8,687 bases of DNA, taken from the NCBI GenBank assembly GCA_031371805.1, contig JANMKB010000560.1:1-8687 (forward strand), written 5' to 3'. Positions 1-6,951 of this stretch are shown in pieces (the stretch's first letter is position 1; every line of letters starts with the position of its first letter). The stretch is from JAFDVL01 sp031371805 (lineage in GTDB: Bacteria; Acidobacteriota; Blastocatellia; RBC074). The translations under genes and the position numbers were made by a program. The notes under the pieces were generated by a model. It saw only the letters and a list, made by a program, of their open reading frames with translations. It was not told the DNA's origin and did no database searches.

Positions 1-12
1 GACGGTGTCTTC

Positions 13-39
13 ATCCTGTCAATCTTGTAAATCTTGTCT
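13..39. repeat. Degenerate 9-bp tandem repeat, three units
   Basis: Three head-to-tail 9-mers are visible: ATCCTGTCA (13-21), ATCTTGTAA (22-30) and ATCTTGTCT (31-39). They share the core ATCYTGT. A further weak unit may lie just upstream, but the window edge cuts it off. The repeat sits in the untranslated leader about 55 bp before the large-subunit start codon. Similar degenerate 9-bp intergenic repeats are familiar to me from several environmental phyla, but I cannot name a family. Its function is unknown. It could be a dispersed repeat remnant or part of a regulatory region. Confidence 0.6.
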
Positions 40-94
40 AATATCTACTTCGTGCAACTTTCTATGCCTTCGTGGATGAGAACGGAGAAAACAA

Positions 95-2413
95 ATGTCT
101 TTCCTGGCAAAATATATCGGACAAAAAGTAAAACGAACCGAAGACCCGCGCCTGATTCAAGGCATCGGGCATTATGTGGACGACATCAAGCTCGCGGACA
201 CGCTGCATGTTGTGATTTTGCGCAGCCAGTACGCGCACGCAAAAATCAATTCGATTGATACGAGCGCTGCGAAGGCTGCACCCGGCGTCGTCGCGGTTTA
301 TACGGGCGCGGATGTCGAAGGCAAAATCGGCTATGTGCCTTGTGCGGGAGCGCTGCCCGGCTTAAAAGTGCCGAAGATGCCGGTGCTCGCACAGGGCAAA
401 GTGTTCTTTGTCGGACAAGCGGTCGCGGCGGTCGTGGCTTCGGACAAATATACAGCCAAAGACGCGGCGGATTTGATTGACGTGGATTACGATCCGCTGG
501 ATGTCATCAGCGATGGCGAGGCGGCGGCGCAAGCGGATTCGCCTGTGATTCACGAAGACCTCGGCGACAACATTGCTTACGTTCACAGCGCAGGCACAGG
601 CGATGTAGACGCAGCATTTGCAGCGGCGGACAAGGTCGTCTCGCAACGGTTGAATCATCAACGCCTCGCGCCAATTTCCATCGAAACGCGTGGCGTGCTG
701 GCGCAATATTTTCCTGGCGAACAACAATTAAATATGTGGGCGTCTACGCAAATCCCGCATCTGCTGCGCACCCAGGTCGCCATCATGCTCGGCATCGCGG
801 AAAACAAGTTGCGCGTGATTACGCCCGAAGTCGGCGGCGGATTTGGTTGCAAATTGAATGTGTATGCCGAAGAAGCGTTGCTCGGCTGGATTGCGATGCA
901 GCTTCACAAACCCGTCAAATGGATAGAAGGCCGGCGCGAGAATTTTCAGGCGACGATTCACGGACGTTCGCAGATTGGCACGGTTGAGGTCGCCGTCAAA
1001 AACGACGGCACGCTGCTGGGCTTGCGTTATAACGTCACGGCTGACCTCGGCGCGTATCATCAATTGCTGACGCCTGCGATTCCAACGCTGACAGGATTGA
1101 TGCTCAGCGGATGTTACAAAATCCCCGCGATTCAGATGAATTGCACGGGCGTGTTCACGAACAAAATGGCGACGGATGCGTATCGCGGCGCGGGTCGTCC
1201 TGAAGCGACGTATTTGGTCGAACGGATTATGGATCGGATCGCGCAGGAGCTTGGGATAGACGCGATTGCTCTGCGCCGCAAGAATTTTATTCAGCCTGCC
1301 GATTTTCCGTATGCCACGGCGTGCGGCGTGATTTACGACAGCGGCGATTATGAAAAAGCTTTGGAAAAAGCGATGCAGATTGTCGATTACAAGCAGCTCC
1401 GCGAGGAACAGGTCGCCGCACGGGCTGCGGGTAAAGTGATGGGCATCGGTGTTTCGACCTACGTTGAAATTTGCGCGATGGGGCCGTCTGCGGCGATGCC
1501 TGCGGGCGGTTGGGAATCTGCGACAGTGCGCGTCGAGCCAACGGGCAAAGTCACGGTGCTGACCGGAATTTCTCCGCACGGGCAGGGCGAAGAAACGGCG
1601 TTCGCGCAAATCGTCGGCGATATGCTGGGCGTAGACATGAACGATGTACTGGTGATTCACGGCGACACTGCGATTGTGCAATACGGCATCGGCACGTTTG
1701 GTTCACGCGGCATTGCAGTAGGCGGCGCAGCGCTGTCCTGCGCGACAGATAAAGTCGTCAAAAAAGCTAAAGCCTTAGCCGCACATATCCTCGGCACGGA
1801 TGTTGACAGTCTGACTTTCGAGAACGGTAAATTCGTCGGCGCACCTGATGACAAGACGATGACGATTCAGGAAGTCGCGCTCGCCGCGCACGTCGCCAAC
1901 AATATGCCCGAAGATTTTGAGCCGGGGCTTTCCGCGACCCATTTCTTCGAGCCGAAAAACTTCACTTATCCGAACGGCACGCACATTTGCGTCGTCGAAC
2001 TCGACAAAGACACCGGCGATGTAGACATCAAGCGTTACGTTGCTGTAGACGACTGCGGCAATCAAATCAATCCGTTGCTCGTTGCCGGGCAAGTGCATGG
2101 CGGCATCGCGCAAGGCCTGGCACAAGCGTTATTTGAGGAAGTTGTTTACGACGAAAACGGACAATTGATCACGGGTGAATTGATGGATTACGCCGTGCCG
2201 AAGGCGCATCAATTGCCGCATTACGAACTTGATCACACGGTCACGCCCACGAACGTCAATCCGCTCGGTGCCAAGGGCGTTGGCGAAGCGGGTACCATTG
2301 GCTCGACACCATGTATGGCGAATGCTGTGATTGACGCGCTGGCTCCGTTCGGTGTCAAACATGTGGATTTGCCTTTGCGACCAGAGAAACTTTGGAGGGC
2401 AATGAACCCTTAA
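95..2413 (+). CDS. Molybdopterin-binding large subunit, xanthine dehydrogenase / form II CO dehydrogenase-like family
   Basis: This is the catalytic large subunit of a molybdenum hydroxylase, which binds the Mo-molybdopterin cofactor and oxidises a small substrate with water-derived oxygen. The 772 residues are close to the usual CoxL-like length. The N-terminus (YIGQKVKRTEDPRL, then GIGHYVDDI) is typical of the family and supports the ATG at 95, which has GGAG at 84-87. The hammerhead domain covers roughly residues 18-125, followed by the two cofactor-binding regions. Visible motifs are VGGGFG (246-251), AYRGAGR (362-368) and GVGEAG, whose E731 matches the catalytic glutamate of the family. 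AYRGAGR is the form II signature. Genuine form I CO dehydrogenases carry a Cys-containing AYxCSFR loop, so CO oxidation should not be assumed. The electron-transfer partners are an FAD subunit (4119-4985) and a [2Fe-2S] subunit not seen here. The next gene starts 34 bp downstream, so cotranscription is likely. The protein has no signal peptide and is probably cytoplasmic. Confidence 0.93.
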   Translation: MSFLAKYIGQKVKRTEDPRLIQGIGHYVDDIKLADTLHVVILRSQYAHAKINSIDTSAAKAAPGVVAVYTGADVEGKIGYVPCAGALPGLKVPKMPVLAQGKVFFVGQAVAAVVASDKYTAKDAADLIDVDYDPLDVISDGEAAAQADSPVIHEDLGDNIAYVHSAGTGDVDAAFAAADKVVSQRLNHQRLAPISIETRGVLAQYFPGEQQLNMWASTQIPHLLRTQVAIMLGIAENKLRVITPEVGGGFGCKLNVYAEEALLGWIAMQLHKPVKWIEGRRENFQATIHGRSQIGTVEVAVKNDGTLLGLRYNVTADLGAYHQLLTPAIPTLTGLMLSGCYKIPAIQMNCTGVFTNKMATDAYRGAGRPEATYLVERIMDRIAQELGIDAIALRRKNFIQPADFPYATACGVIYDSGDYEKALEKAMQIVDYKQLREEQVAARAAGKVMGIGVSTYVEICAMGPSAAMPAGGWESATVRVEPTGKVTVLTGISPHGQGEETAFAQIVGDMLGVDMNDVLVIHGDTAIVQYGIGTFGSRGIAVGGAALSCATDKVVKKAKALAAHILGTDVDSLTFENGKFVGAPDDKTMTIQEVALAAHVANNMPEDFEPGLSATHFFEPKNFTYPNGTHICVVELDKDTGDVDIKRYVAVDDCGNQINPLLVAGQVHGGIAQGLAQALFEEVVYDENGQLITGELMDYAVPKAHQLPHYELDHTVTPTNVNPLGAKGVGEAGTIGSTPCMANAVIDALAPFGVKHVDLPLRPEKLWRAMNP

Positions 2414-2447
2414 CAACTTCCAATGTCCACAACGACGGAGATTATTT

Positions 2448-4070
2448 ATGGCTAACAGCACTTTACCTACTGCCAGTACAAGTCCGCGTCCGAGTTTGCA
2501 CGGAATCGCGCGCGGCCTTGAAGCTACTGCCGAATCGCAGCTGTTTACCGGACGATTTGGGCGGATGTTTCGCTCGCTACCTGCCGCACGATTTTTTGAC
2601 GAAGACCTTGATGCCCTGGCAGCAGAGATGACCGCCGATCCCGAATTGGATAATGCTGGTCGGCCCACGGCAACGCCGGAGAATCAACGTGATGATGAGG
2701 AGGATACAAGCCTGGCGGCAGGGTTTACCTATTTAGGACAATTCATAGACCACGATCTCACGTTTGATCCGATGAGCAGTTTAATGAAACAAAATGACCC
2801 GGATCAACTGACCGACTTCCGCACGCCGCGCTTTGATCTTGATAACGTATACGGTCGCGGCCCGGCGGATCAGCCCTATTTGTACGAAGATGATGAGCGA
2901 CATTTTCGTCTCGGACGCCGTTTAACCGGGGCAGAGGAGTTCGATGCATTCTCCTGTGATTTACCCCGGCACAAATCATCGAAAGGGAGTCGTGCGCGCG
3001 CTTTGATTGGTGATCCGCGCAACGACGAAAATGTGATCGTGGCACAACTGCATGTCAACATGCTGCGCTTTCACAATCGGCTCATAGACTTTTATGGCAC
3101 CAATGCTTCGTTTGAAGAAGTGCAGCGACAAGTTCGCTGGCATTATCAATGGGTGGTGCTGCACGATTTCCTGCCCAAAATTGTCGGGCAGGAAATGATT
3201 TACGATATTTTGCCCCATCTGAAAAATAAGCAGTCCATTCAGGATGCAAAACCACACTTGCGCTTTTACAAATGGCATAACGAGCCATTTATGCCTGTCG
3301 AGTTTTCTGTCGCTGCCTATCGGTTTGGTCATTCCATCGTGCGCCCGCTCTATCGCTTGAATACGACTCTGGTAGGCGGAGGGCCAAATAATGATCCGAT
3401 CAATGGCCGCATCTTTATCTTTACACCGGATGATTTCAGAGAAGGACTCAACGGCTTTCGGGAATTTCCATCGGAATGGGCGATTGATTGGCGGCTCTTT
3501 TTTGGCAAGGTGGAAGCGACACCTCCGTCGGACGAAAAAAAGGCGCTTCGTCGTGTCCAGCCCACCTACAAAATGGACTCTTCGCTGGTCAATCCGCTGG
3601 GGATGTTGCCAATTTCCGTTGCCTCACAGATCCGTGCCTTAGCGGCGCGCAACCTGCGGCGTGGTACGCGCCTGGGACTTCCATCAGGACAGGATGTTGC
3701 ACGTGCGATGGGCATCAAGCCTATCCCTGATGAAAAGCTCCGCGTTGGCAAAGCCATTGATGAGGACATGCAGGACAAGCAGAAGAACTTGCCGATCACT
3801 GCTTTTGGCGATTCATTCAAGGGCAGAGCGCCGTTGTGGTTTTACATTCTGGCCGAAGCACAACAAGCTTTTAAAAACGACCTCACGCCCTTGAAATTAG
3901 GACCTGTTGGTGGTCGCATCGTGGCCGAAGTTTTTATCGGCATCCTGCTTGGCGATCAACACTCTTTTTTGAGCCAGTCACCAAACTGGCATCCCGAATC
4001 ATCGTTCTGTGCGAAGGATGGTTCATTTGGAATGCTGGAGCTGATTCAGCAGGCGATTAAGGCAAGTTAG
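2448..4070 (+). CDS. Animal-type heme peroxidase family protein
   Basis: A 540-aa protein of the peroxidase-cyclooxygenase (animal heme peroxidase) superfamily, which uses H2O2 to oxidise halides or organic substrates. The catalytic set can be read against myeloperoxidase. The distal motif GQFIDHDLTFDP has Q98, D101 and H102. The DPRNDE motif has R191 and E194, in the spacing of the catalytic Arg and the heme-linked Glu. The proximal motif YRFGHS has H295. LRFHNRL (206-212) is the usual helix following the Arg. No signal peptide or membrane segment is visible at the N-terminus, so a cytoplasmic location is likely unless export is non-classical. The start at 2448 is preceded by CGGAG (2436-2440) with good spacing. 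The gene lies between two subunits of a molybdenum hydroxylase, an unusual place. Such enzymes can release reactive oxygen, so peroxide use or removal is a reasonable but unproven link. The substrate is unknown. Confidence 0.92.
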   Translation: MANSTLPTASTSPRPSLHGIARGLEATAESQLFTGRFGRMFRSLPAARFFDEDLDALAAEMTADPELDNAGRPTATPENQRDDEEDTSLAAGFTYLGQFIDHDLTFDPMSSLMKQNDPDQLTDFRTPRFDLDNVYGRGPADQPYLYEDDERHFRLGRRLTGAEEFDAFSCDLPRHKSSKGSRARALIGDPRNDENVIVAQLHVNMLRFHNRLIDFYGTNASFEEVQRQVRWHYQWVVLHDFLPKIVGQEMIYDILPHLKNKQSIQDAKPHLRFYKWHNEPFMPVEFSVAAYRFGHSIVRPLYRLNTTLVGGGPNNDPINGRIFIFTPDDFREGLNGFREFPSEWAIDWRLFFGKVEATPPSDEKKALRRVQPTYKMDSSLVNPLGMLPISVASQIRALAARNLRRGTRLGLPSGQDVARAMGIKPIPDEKLRVGKAIDEDMQDKQKNLPITAFGDSFKGRAPLWFYILAEAQQAFKNDLTPLKLGPVGGRIVAEVFIGILLGDQHSFLSQSPNWHPESSFCAKDGSFGMLELIQQAIKAS

Positions 4071-4091
4071 CCACTTGCCGAATTTATTTTT
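4061..4091 (+). terminator. Intrinsic-terminator-like hairpin over the peroxidase stop codon
   Basis: GGCAAGT (4061-4067) and ACTTGCC (4073-4079) form a perfect 7-bp stem around a 5-nt loop, and the stop codon TAG (4068-4070) is in the loop. It is followed by the T-rich tract AATTTATTTTTG (4081-4092). The geometry fits a rho-independent terminator, but the stem is short and the T-tract is interrupted, so termination may be partial. If active, it would lower expression of the FAD subunit relative to the two upstream genes. Confidence 0.5.
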
Positions 4092-4118
4092 GATTACCCG
4101 TCAGACAGAAAGGAAATT

Positions 4119-4985
4119 ATGATTCCAGCCGCTTTTGACTATCACGCTCCAACAACAATTGCTGAAGCCATCCAATTACTCGTACAACACGGCGACGATG
4201 GCAAAATCCTGGCGGGCGGACACAGCCTGATTCCAGCAATGAAGCTGCGCCTCACGCAAATTCCGGTGATCGTAGACATCGGGAAAATATCAGACTTGAG
4301 CTATATCAAAGTAGATGGCGGCACGATTCGCATTGGCGCAATGACTACGCATGGAGCCATCGCCGCATCAGATGAAATCAAACAGTATTGCCCATTATTA
4401 GCCGAATGCGGCGCACAGGTCGGCGATCAGCAGGTGCGCAATCGCGGCACAATGGGCGGCAGCCTGGTTCATGCTGATCCGGCGGCGGACTGGCCAGCGG
4501 CAATTCTGGCACTCAATGCCGAACTTGTATTGCAAAGCGCGTCCGGCGAACGCATTGTGAAAGCGAAAGACTTTTTCGTAGATATGTTAACAACCGACGT
4601 CCAGCACGGCGAATTACTGACCGAAATCAGGATTGCCGCGCCCGCGCAACCAAACGCTTCGGCCTATTTGAAAGTTGCCCAGGCCGCTTCCGGTTTTGCC
4701 ATTGTTGGCGTCGCGGTGCAGCTTGAAATGGACGGCGACAAATGCAAATCCGTCAGCATTGGCGTGACAGGATTAGCACCCAAAGCCTATCGCGCTGCAT
4801 CAGTCGAAGCTTTATTAACAGGGGCTGTACTTGATGACGCTACGGTAAATGCTGCTGCAACCAAAGCTGATGCCGACGCTTCAGATGCAATGGGTGATAT
4901 TCACGCTTCCGAAGACTATCGCCGTCACCTGACTCGCGTCTATGCCAAACGTGCGATCCTGGCGGCACTTGGACGTGTGTACTAG
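4119..4985 (+). CDS. FAD-binding medium subunit of molybdenum hydroxylase (CoxM-like, XDH subunit M family)
   Basis: This 288-aa flavoprotein subunit receives electrons from the molybdenum and iron-sulfur subunits and passes them to an acceptor. The two FAD-contact motifs of the family are present: AGGHSLIPAMK (32-42, usually AGGQSLIP) and TMGGSLVHADPAADWPA (111-127). The C-terminal flavoprotein domain runs from about residue 175 to the end, including HASEDYRRHLTRVYAKRA. The length is normal for the family. The ATG at 4119 has GAAAGGA just upstream (4108-4114) and the typical N-terminus IPAAFDYHAPTTIAEA. It is very likely the partner of the large subunit at 95-2413, although a peroxidase gene separates them and a terminator-like hairpin precedes this gene. 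No [2Fe-2S] small-subunit gene follows it. The true substrate is unknown. Confidence 0.93.
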   Translation: MIPAAFDYHAPTTIAEAIQLLVQHGDDGKILAGGHSLIPAMKLRLTQIPVIVDIGKISDLSYIKVDGGTIRIGAMTTHGAIAASDEIKQYCPLLAECGAQVGDQQVRNRGTMGGSLVHADPAADWPAAILALNAELVLQSASGERIVKAKDFFVDMLTTDVQHGELLTEIRIAAPAQPNASAYLKVAQAASGFAIVGVAVQLEMDGDKCKSVSIGVTGLAPKAYRAASVEALLTGAVLDDATVNAAATKADADASDAMGDIHASEDYRRHLTRVYAKRAILAALGRVY

Positions 4986-4999
4986 CCGATTACTGGCTA
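4983..4999 (+). terminator. Short hairpin at the end of the FAD-subunit gene (weak)
   Basis: TAGCC (4983-4987, containing the stop codon) is complementary to GGCTA (4995-4999) across a 7-nt loop. The stem is only 5 bp and no T-run follows, so termination is doubtful. It is listed because it lies at the junction between the molybdoenzyme genes and the compositionally different TIR cluster. Confidence 0.2.
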
Positions 5000-5037
5000 C
5001 GAATTGCAACCCCGGCACGGTCAGACCTGTGTAGCTT

Positions 5038-6285
5038 ATGGAAAGAACTCATACCTTGAAGATTACTGTACAGCATGGAGGTGATAATGGGGTCGAGGCT
5101 TGTTATAACTCAGATCAAACAGTTAGTGGGACACTTGATCTTGCGGAGTGGCGGCTCGAACTGATTGACTTATTTAAGTCGGAGTTACCGCAGAACTGGT
5201 CTGGTAAAAGTAGCAAGCATATTGGAATTCAATTATTCCACGCTTTGTTTAATGAAGAAATCGCTAGTTTCTTTGCCAGTTGCCTGAAAGAAGCTGAGAA
5301 TGACAAGGACAGCATTTTATATCTGCAGTTATTAGTTGATGATCCTGTCATCGCTCAGTTTCCATGGGTCTCAATGTACTATCCCAGGAATAAAATGGAT
5401 AGGGAAAGTGGCAGGTTTCTCAGCAAGCATAAGAATATAGAATTAGATATTCCTTCTCCCTCCGGTCGAGAAAAAGCAGAAGATATAGTAACTAAGGAAG
5501 CAGTGTTAAGAGTAGAAATCAGGAGTACTCCCGTCCGGTCCCCAGGGCATGGTAGAGGGACCCGGGGAACTCCTGTAGAGTCGGTTGCGCAAGGTGGGCA
5601 AAAGCAGGTAAAAGTTAAGGAATCTGCTGTAGGAGAATCCTCCGGCGAGACAGGTACTTTACAAGCCGCGACTTTTAGTAAAGCGGCAACTGAGCCACTT
5701 TTACAGGAACCTTCCGCCTATAGCTCTTCGCCAATAAATCCCAATTACAGGACGCCCCCTGTGCTTGTTCGTAATCAGGGTATAGTTGAAAAAAGCAGAG
5801 GGCCGGGTAGTGTTGATACTACTGAAGCTAACAAACGCGATATAATATTTTTTAGCTACAGTCAAAAAGATGAGCGCTGGCTGGATGACATCATAGAGAT
5901 ACTACAACCGATAGTAAGAAGTAAGAAACTGTTGTTCTGGTCAAATAAAGAGATAAAACCGGGGGAAGTTGCCAGGGAAAAAATTAAAGAGTCCCTGAAA
6001 CGGACTAAAGTAGCAGTCCTTCTCGTCACCAAATCATTTTTAGCTTCTGACCTTATTCTCAATGATGAACTGATTCCTCAACTCGAAGCAGAGAAAGAAG
6101 GAGTTAAGATATTCTGGATAAAAGTGGGGCAATGTGATGTCGAAAATACCGAGATTACAAAATATAAGCCTGCCAATGACCCTGCGACACCACTTTATCG
6201 GTTTAAAAAAGGACCCAATTTAGATGATGAGTTAGTTAAGATTTCAAAAAAGTTACAGATTGCAATAGAAGAGCAACGTAACTAA
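5038..6285 (+). CDS. TIR-domain protein with CHAT-like N-terminal segment
   Basis: A 415-aa protein in three parts. Residues 1-138 resemble the non-catalytic front of CHAT protease domains: an IQLFHALFNEEIASFFASCL-like helix (64-83), then a strand-rich stretch with LLVDDPVIAQFPW (98-110) and GRFLSKHKNIEL (125-136). The catalytic His/Cys half of a CHAT domain is absent. Residues 139-266 are a low-complexity, probably disordered linker rich in Ser, Gly and Pro. Residues 267-415 are a bacterial TIR domain: IIFFSYSQKDERWL (269-282), NKEIKPG (304-310), VAVLLVTKSFLASD (325-338) and E344, which aligns with the glutamate used by NAD-cleaving TIR enzymes. An in-frame TAG at 5032-5034 makes ATG 5038 the earliest start, but it has no clear Shine-Dalgarno. 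ATA, AGA and GTA codons are frequent, unlike the upstream genes. The role (NADase effector, signal producer or adaptor) is inferred only. No membrane segment is seen. Confidence 0.88.
   Translation: MERTHTLKITVQHGGDNGVEACYNSDQTVSGTLDLAEWRLELIDLFKSELPQNWSGKSSKHIGIQLFHALFNEEIASFFASCLKEAENDKDSILYLQLLVDDPVIAQFPWVSMYYPRNKMDRESGRFLSKHKNIELDIPSPSGREKAEDIVTKEAVLRVEIRSTPVRSPGHGRGTRGTPVESVAQGGQKQVKVKESAVGESSGETGTLQAATFSKAATEPLLQEPSAYSSSPINPNYRTPPVLVRNQGIVEKSRGPGSVDTTEANKRDIIFFSYSQKDERWLDDIIEILQPIVRSKKLLFWSNKEIKPGEVAREKIKESLKRTKVAVLLVTKSFLASDLILNDELIPQLEAEKEGVKIFWIKVGQCDVENTEITKYKPANDPATPLYRFKKGPNLDDELVKISKKLQIAIEEQRN
5521..5574. repeat. GC-rich imperfect hairpin inside the TIR-protein linker
   Basis: The arms 5521-5542 and 5557-5574 pair over about 17 bp. 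AGGAGT pairs with ACTCCT, TCCC with GGGA, a single G-C pair follows, and the inner GGTCCC (5537-5542) pairs with GGGACC (5557-5562) around a 14-nt loop. Two short bulges on the left arm and one on the right interrupt it. The left arm also holds the perfect palindrome GGAGTACTCC (5522-5531). The element is markedly more GC-rich than the surrounding gene and encodes residues 162-179 of the disordered linker in frame. It could be a remnant of a small palindromic mobile repeat, an mRNA structure, or chance in a Gly/Pro/Arg-coding tract. Confidence 0.5.
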
Positions 6286-6439
6286 CCTGGTAGCTGCGTT
6301 AATTTTTTGCCGCGTAATTGTCACTTTTGCGAATTATACGGTGAAGATATATGTAGAGGATACGGTAACTTGTATAACCCGAAGTCAATAAATTGTAGCT
6401 GGTTTAGCTAACCCTGAAAAGAAATCTGGAGTAACGATA
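6286..6439 (+). other. Intergenic region between the two TIR genes
   Basis: This 154-bp gap is AT-rich. It contains two copies of TACGGT (6337-6342 and 6361-6366) and a small inverted repeat, TAGCT (6396-6400) with AGCTA (6406-6410), about 30 bp before the next start codon. I find no convincing sigma-70 promoter pair and no strong terminator. The gap is longer than the others in the cluster, so the second TIR gene may have its own promoter. Confidence 0.3.
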
Positions 6440-6907
6440 ATGAATAACCCTGATGAAAGAAACCTTTGCTTTATCAGCTATAGCCACAAAGATGAGGAAT
6501 GGCTGGAAAAGCTGTTAACAATGTTAGCTCCGCTGGTAAGAGCAAAAAAATTAAAGATTTGGACAGATAAAGAAATCCAGGCAGGAGATAAATGGCTCGA
6601 CGAAATCAAACAGGCTCTGTCGCGCGCCAAAATAGCTGTTCTGCTGGTGAGTAAAAATTTCTTGGCTTCGGATTTTATTGCTAACAATGAATTACCACCG
6701 CTGCTTGAAGCGGCAGAAAAAGATGGGGTAAAAGTTTTTTGGATTGCTATTAGCAATAGTCTGGTGAGACATACTGAAATTGGTAAGTATCAAGCGGCGA
6801 ATAACCCGGCACTGTCCCTGGATCGCTTTAAAGGACCAAAGCTTGATGATGAACTCGAAAAGATTTGCAATAAACTTTTAGCGACAGTAAGTACCCCGGA
6901 TAATTGA
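6440..6907 (+). CDS. Stand-alone TIR-domain protein
   Basis: A 155-aa protein that is almost entirely one TIR domain. Visible elements in order are LCFISYSHKDEEWLEKL (9-25, first strand and helix), IWTDKEIQAGDKW (40-52, a motif common in bacterial TIR proteins), IAVLLVSKNFLASDFI (65-80), and NNEL with E84 at the position of the catalytic glutamate of TIR NADases. The tail YQAANNPALSLDRFKGPKLDDEL continues past the core and is shared with the TIR domain of the preceding gene, so the two are paralogs. The ATG at 6440 is supported by TGGAG at 6427-6431. The following TPR gene begins 44 bp after the stop, which suggests cotranscription. Enzymatic NAD cleavage, production of a cyclic ADP-ribose-type signal, or TIR-TIR assembly with the longer paralog are all possible. 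The sequence does not choose between them. Confidence 0.92.
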   Translation: MNNPDERNLCFISYSHKDEEWLEKLLTMLAPLVRAKKLKIWTDKEIQAGDKWLDEIKQALSRAKIAVLLVSKNFLASDFIANNELPPLLEAAEKDGVKVFWIAISNSLVRHTEIGKYQAANNPALSLDRFKGPKLDDELEKICNKLLATVSTPDN

Positions 6908-6951
6908 TAAAAGATTGCGAGTTAGCCTAAGTAGTTAGAGGCAATATTTAT

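Noticed and set aside
728..1681. Long antisense open frame (317 codons) opposite the large-subunit gene
   Set aside because: Its product is rich in Arg and His with no recognisable domain, as expected from the reverse of a GC-rich coding frame, and the + strand gene there is certain.
95..4985. Apparent absence of GTCGAC with GTA often used for Val before GAC
   Set aside because: Only a few sites would be expected in this length, so absence is not significant, and Val-Asp also uses GTG, GTT and GTC-GAT.
5077..5164. Near-perfect Shine-Dalgarno (GGAGGTGATA) directly before ATG 5087
   Set aside because: The ATG is out of frame with the TIR gene and its frame ends after about 25 codons. It most likely arises by chance from Gly-Gly-Asp codons.
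6286..6330. Possible terminator around the ATTTTTT run after the first TIR gene
   Set aside because: The T-run is present but no stem longer than 4 bp precedes it.
6908..6951. GCCT (6925-6928) pairing with AGGC (6939-6942) over the TPR gene ribosome-binding site
   Set aside because: Only 4 bp with a 10-nt loop, too weak to propose translational control.
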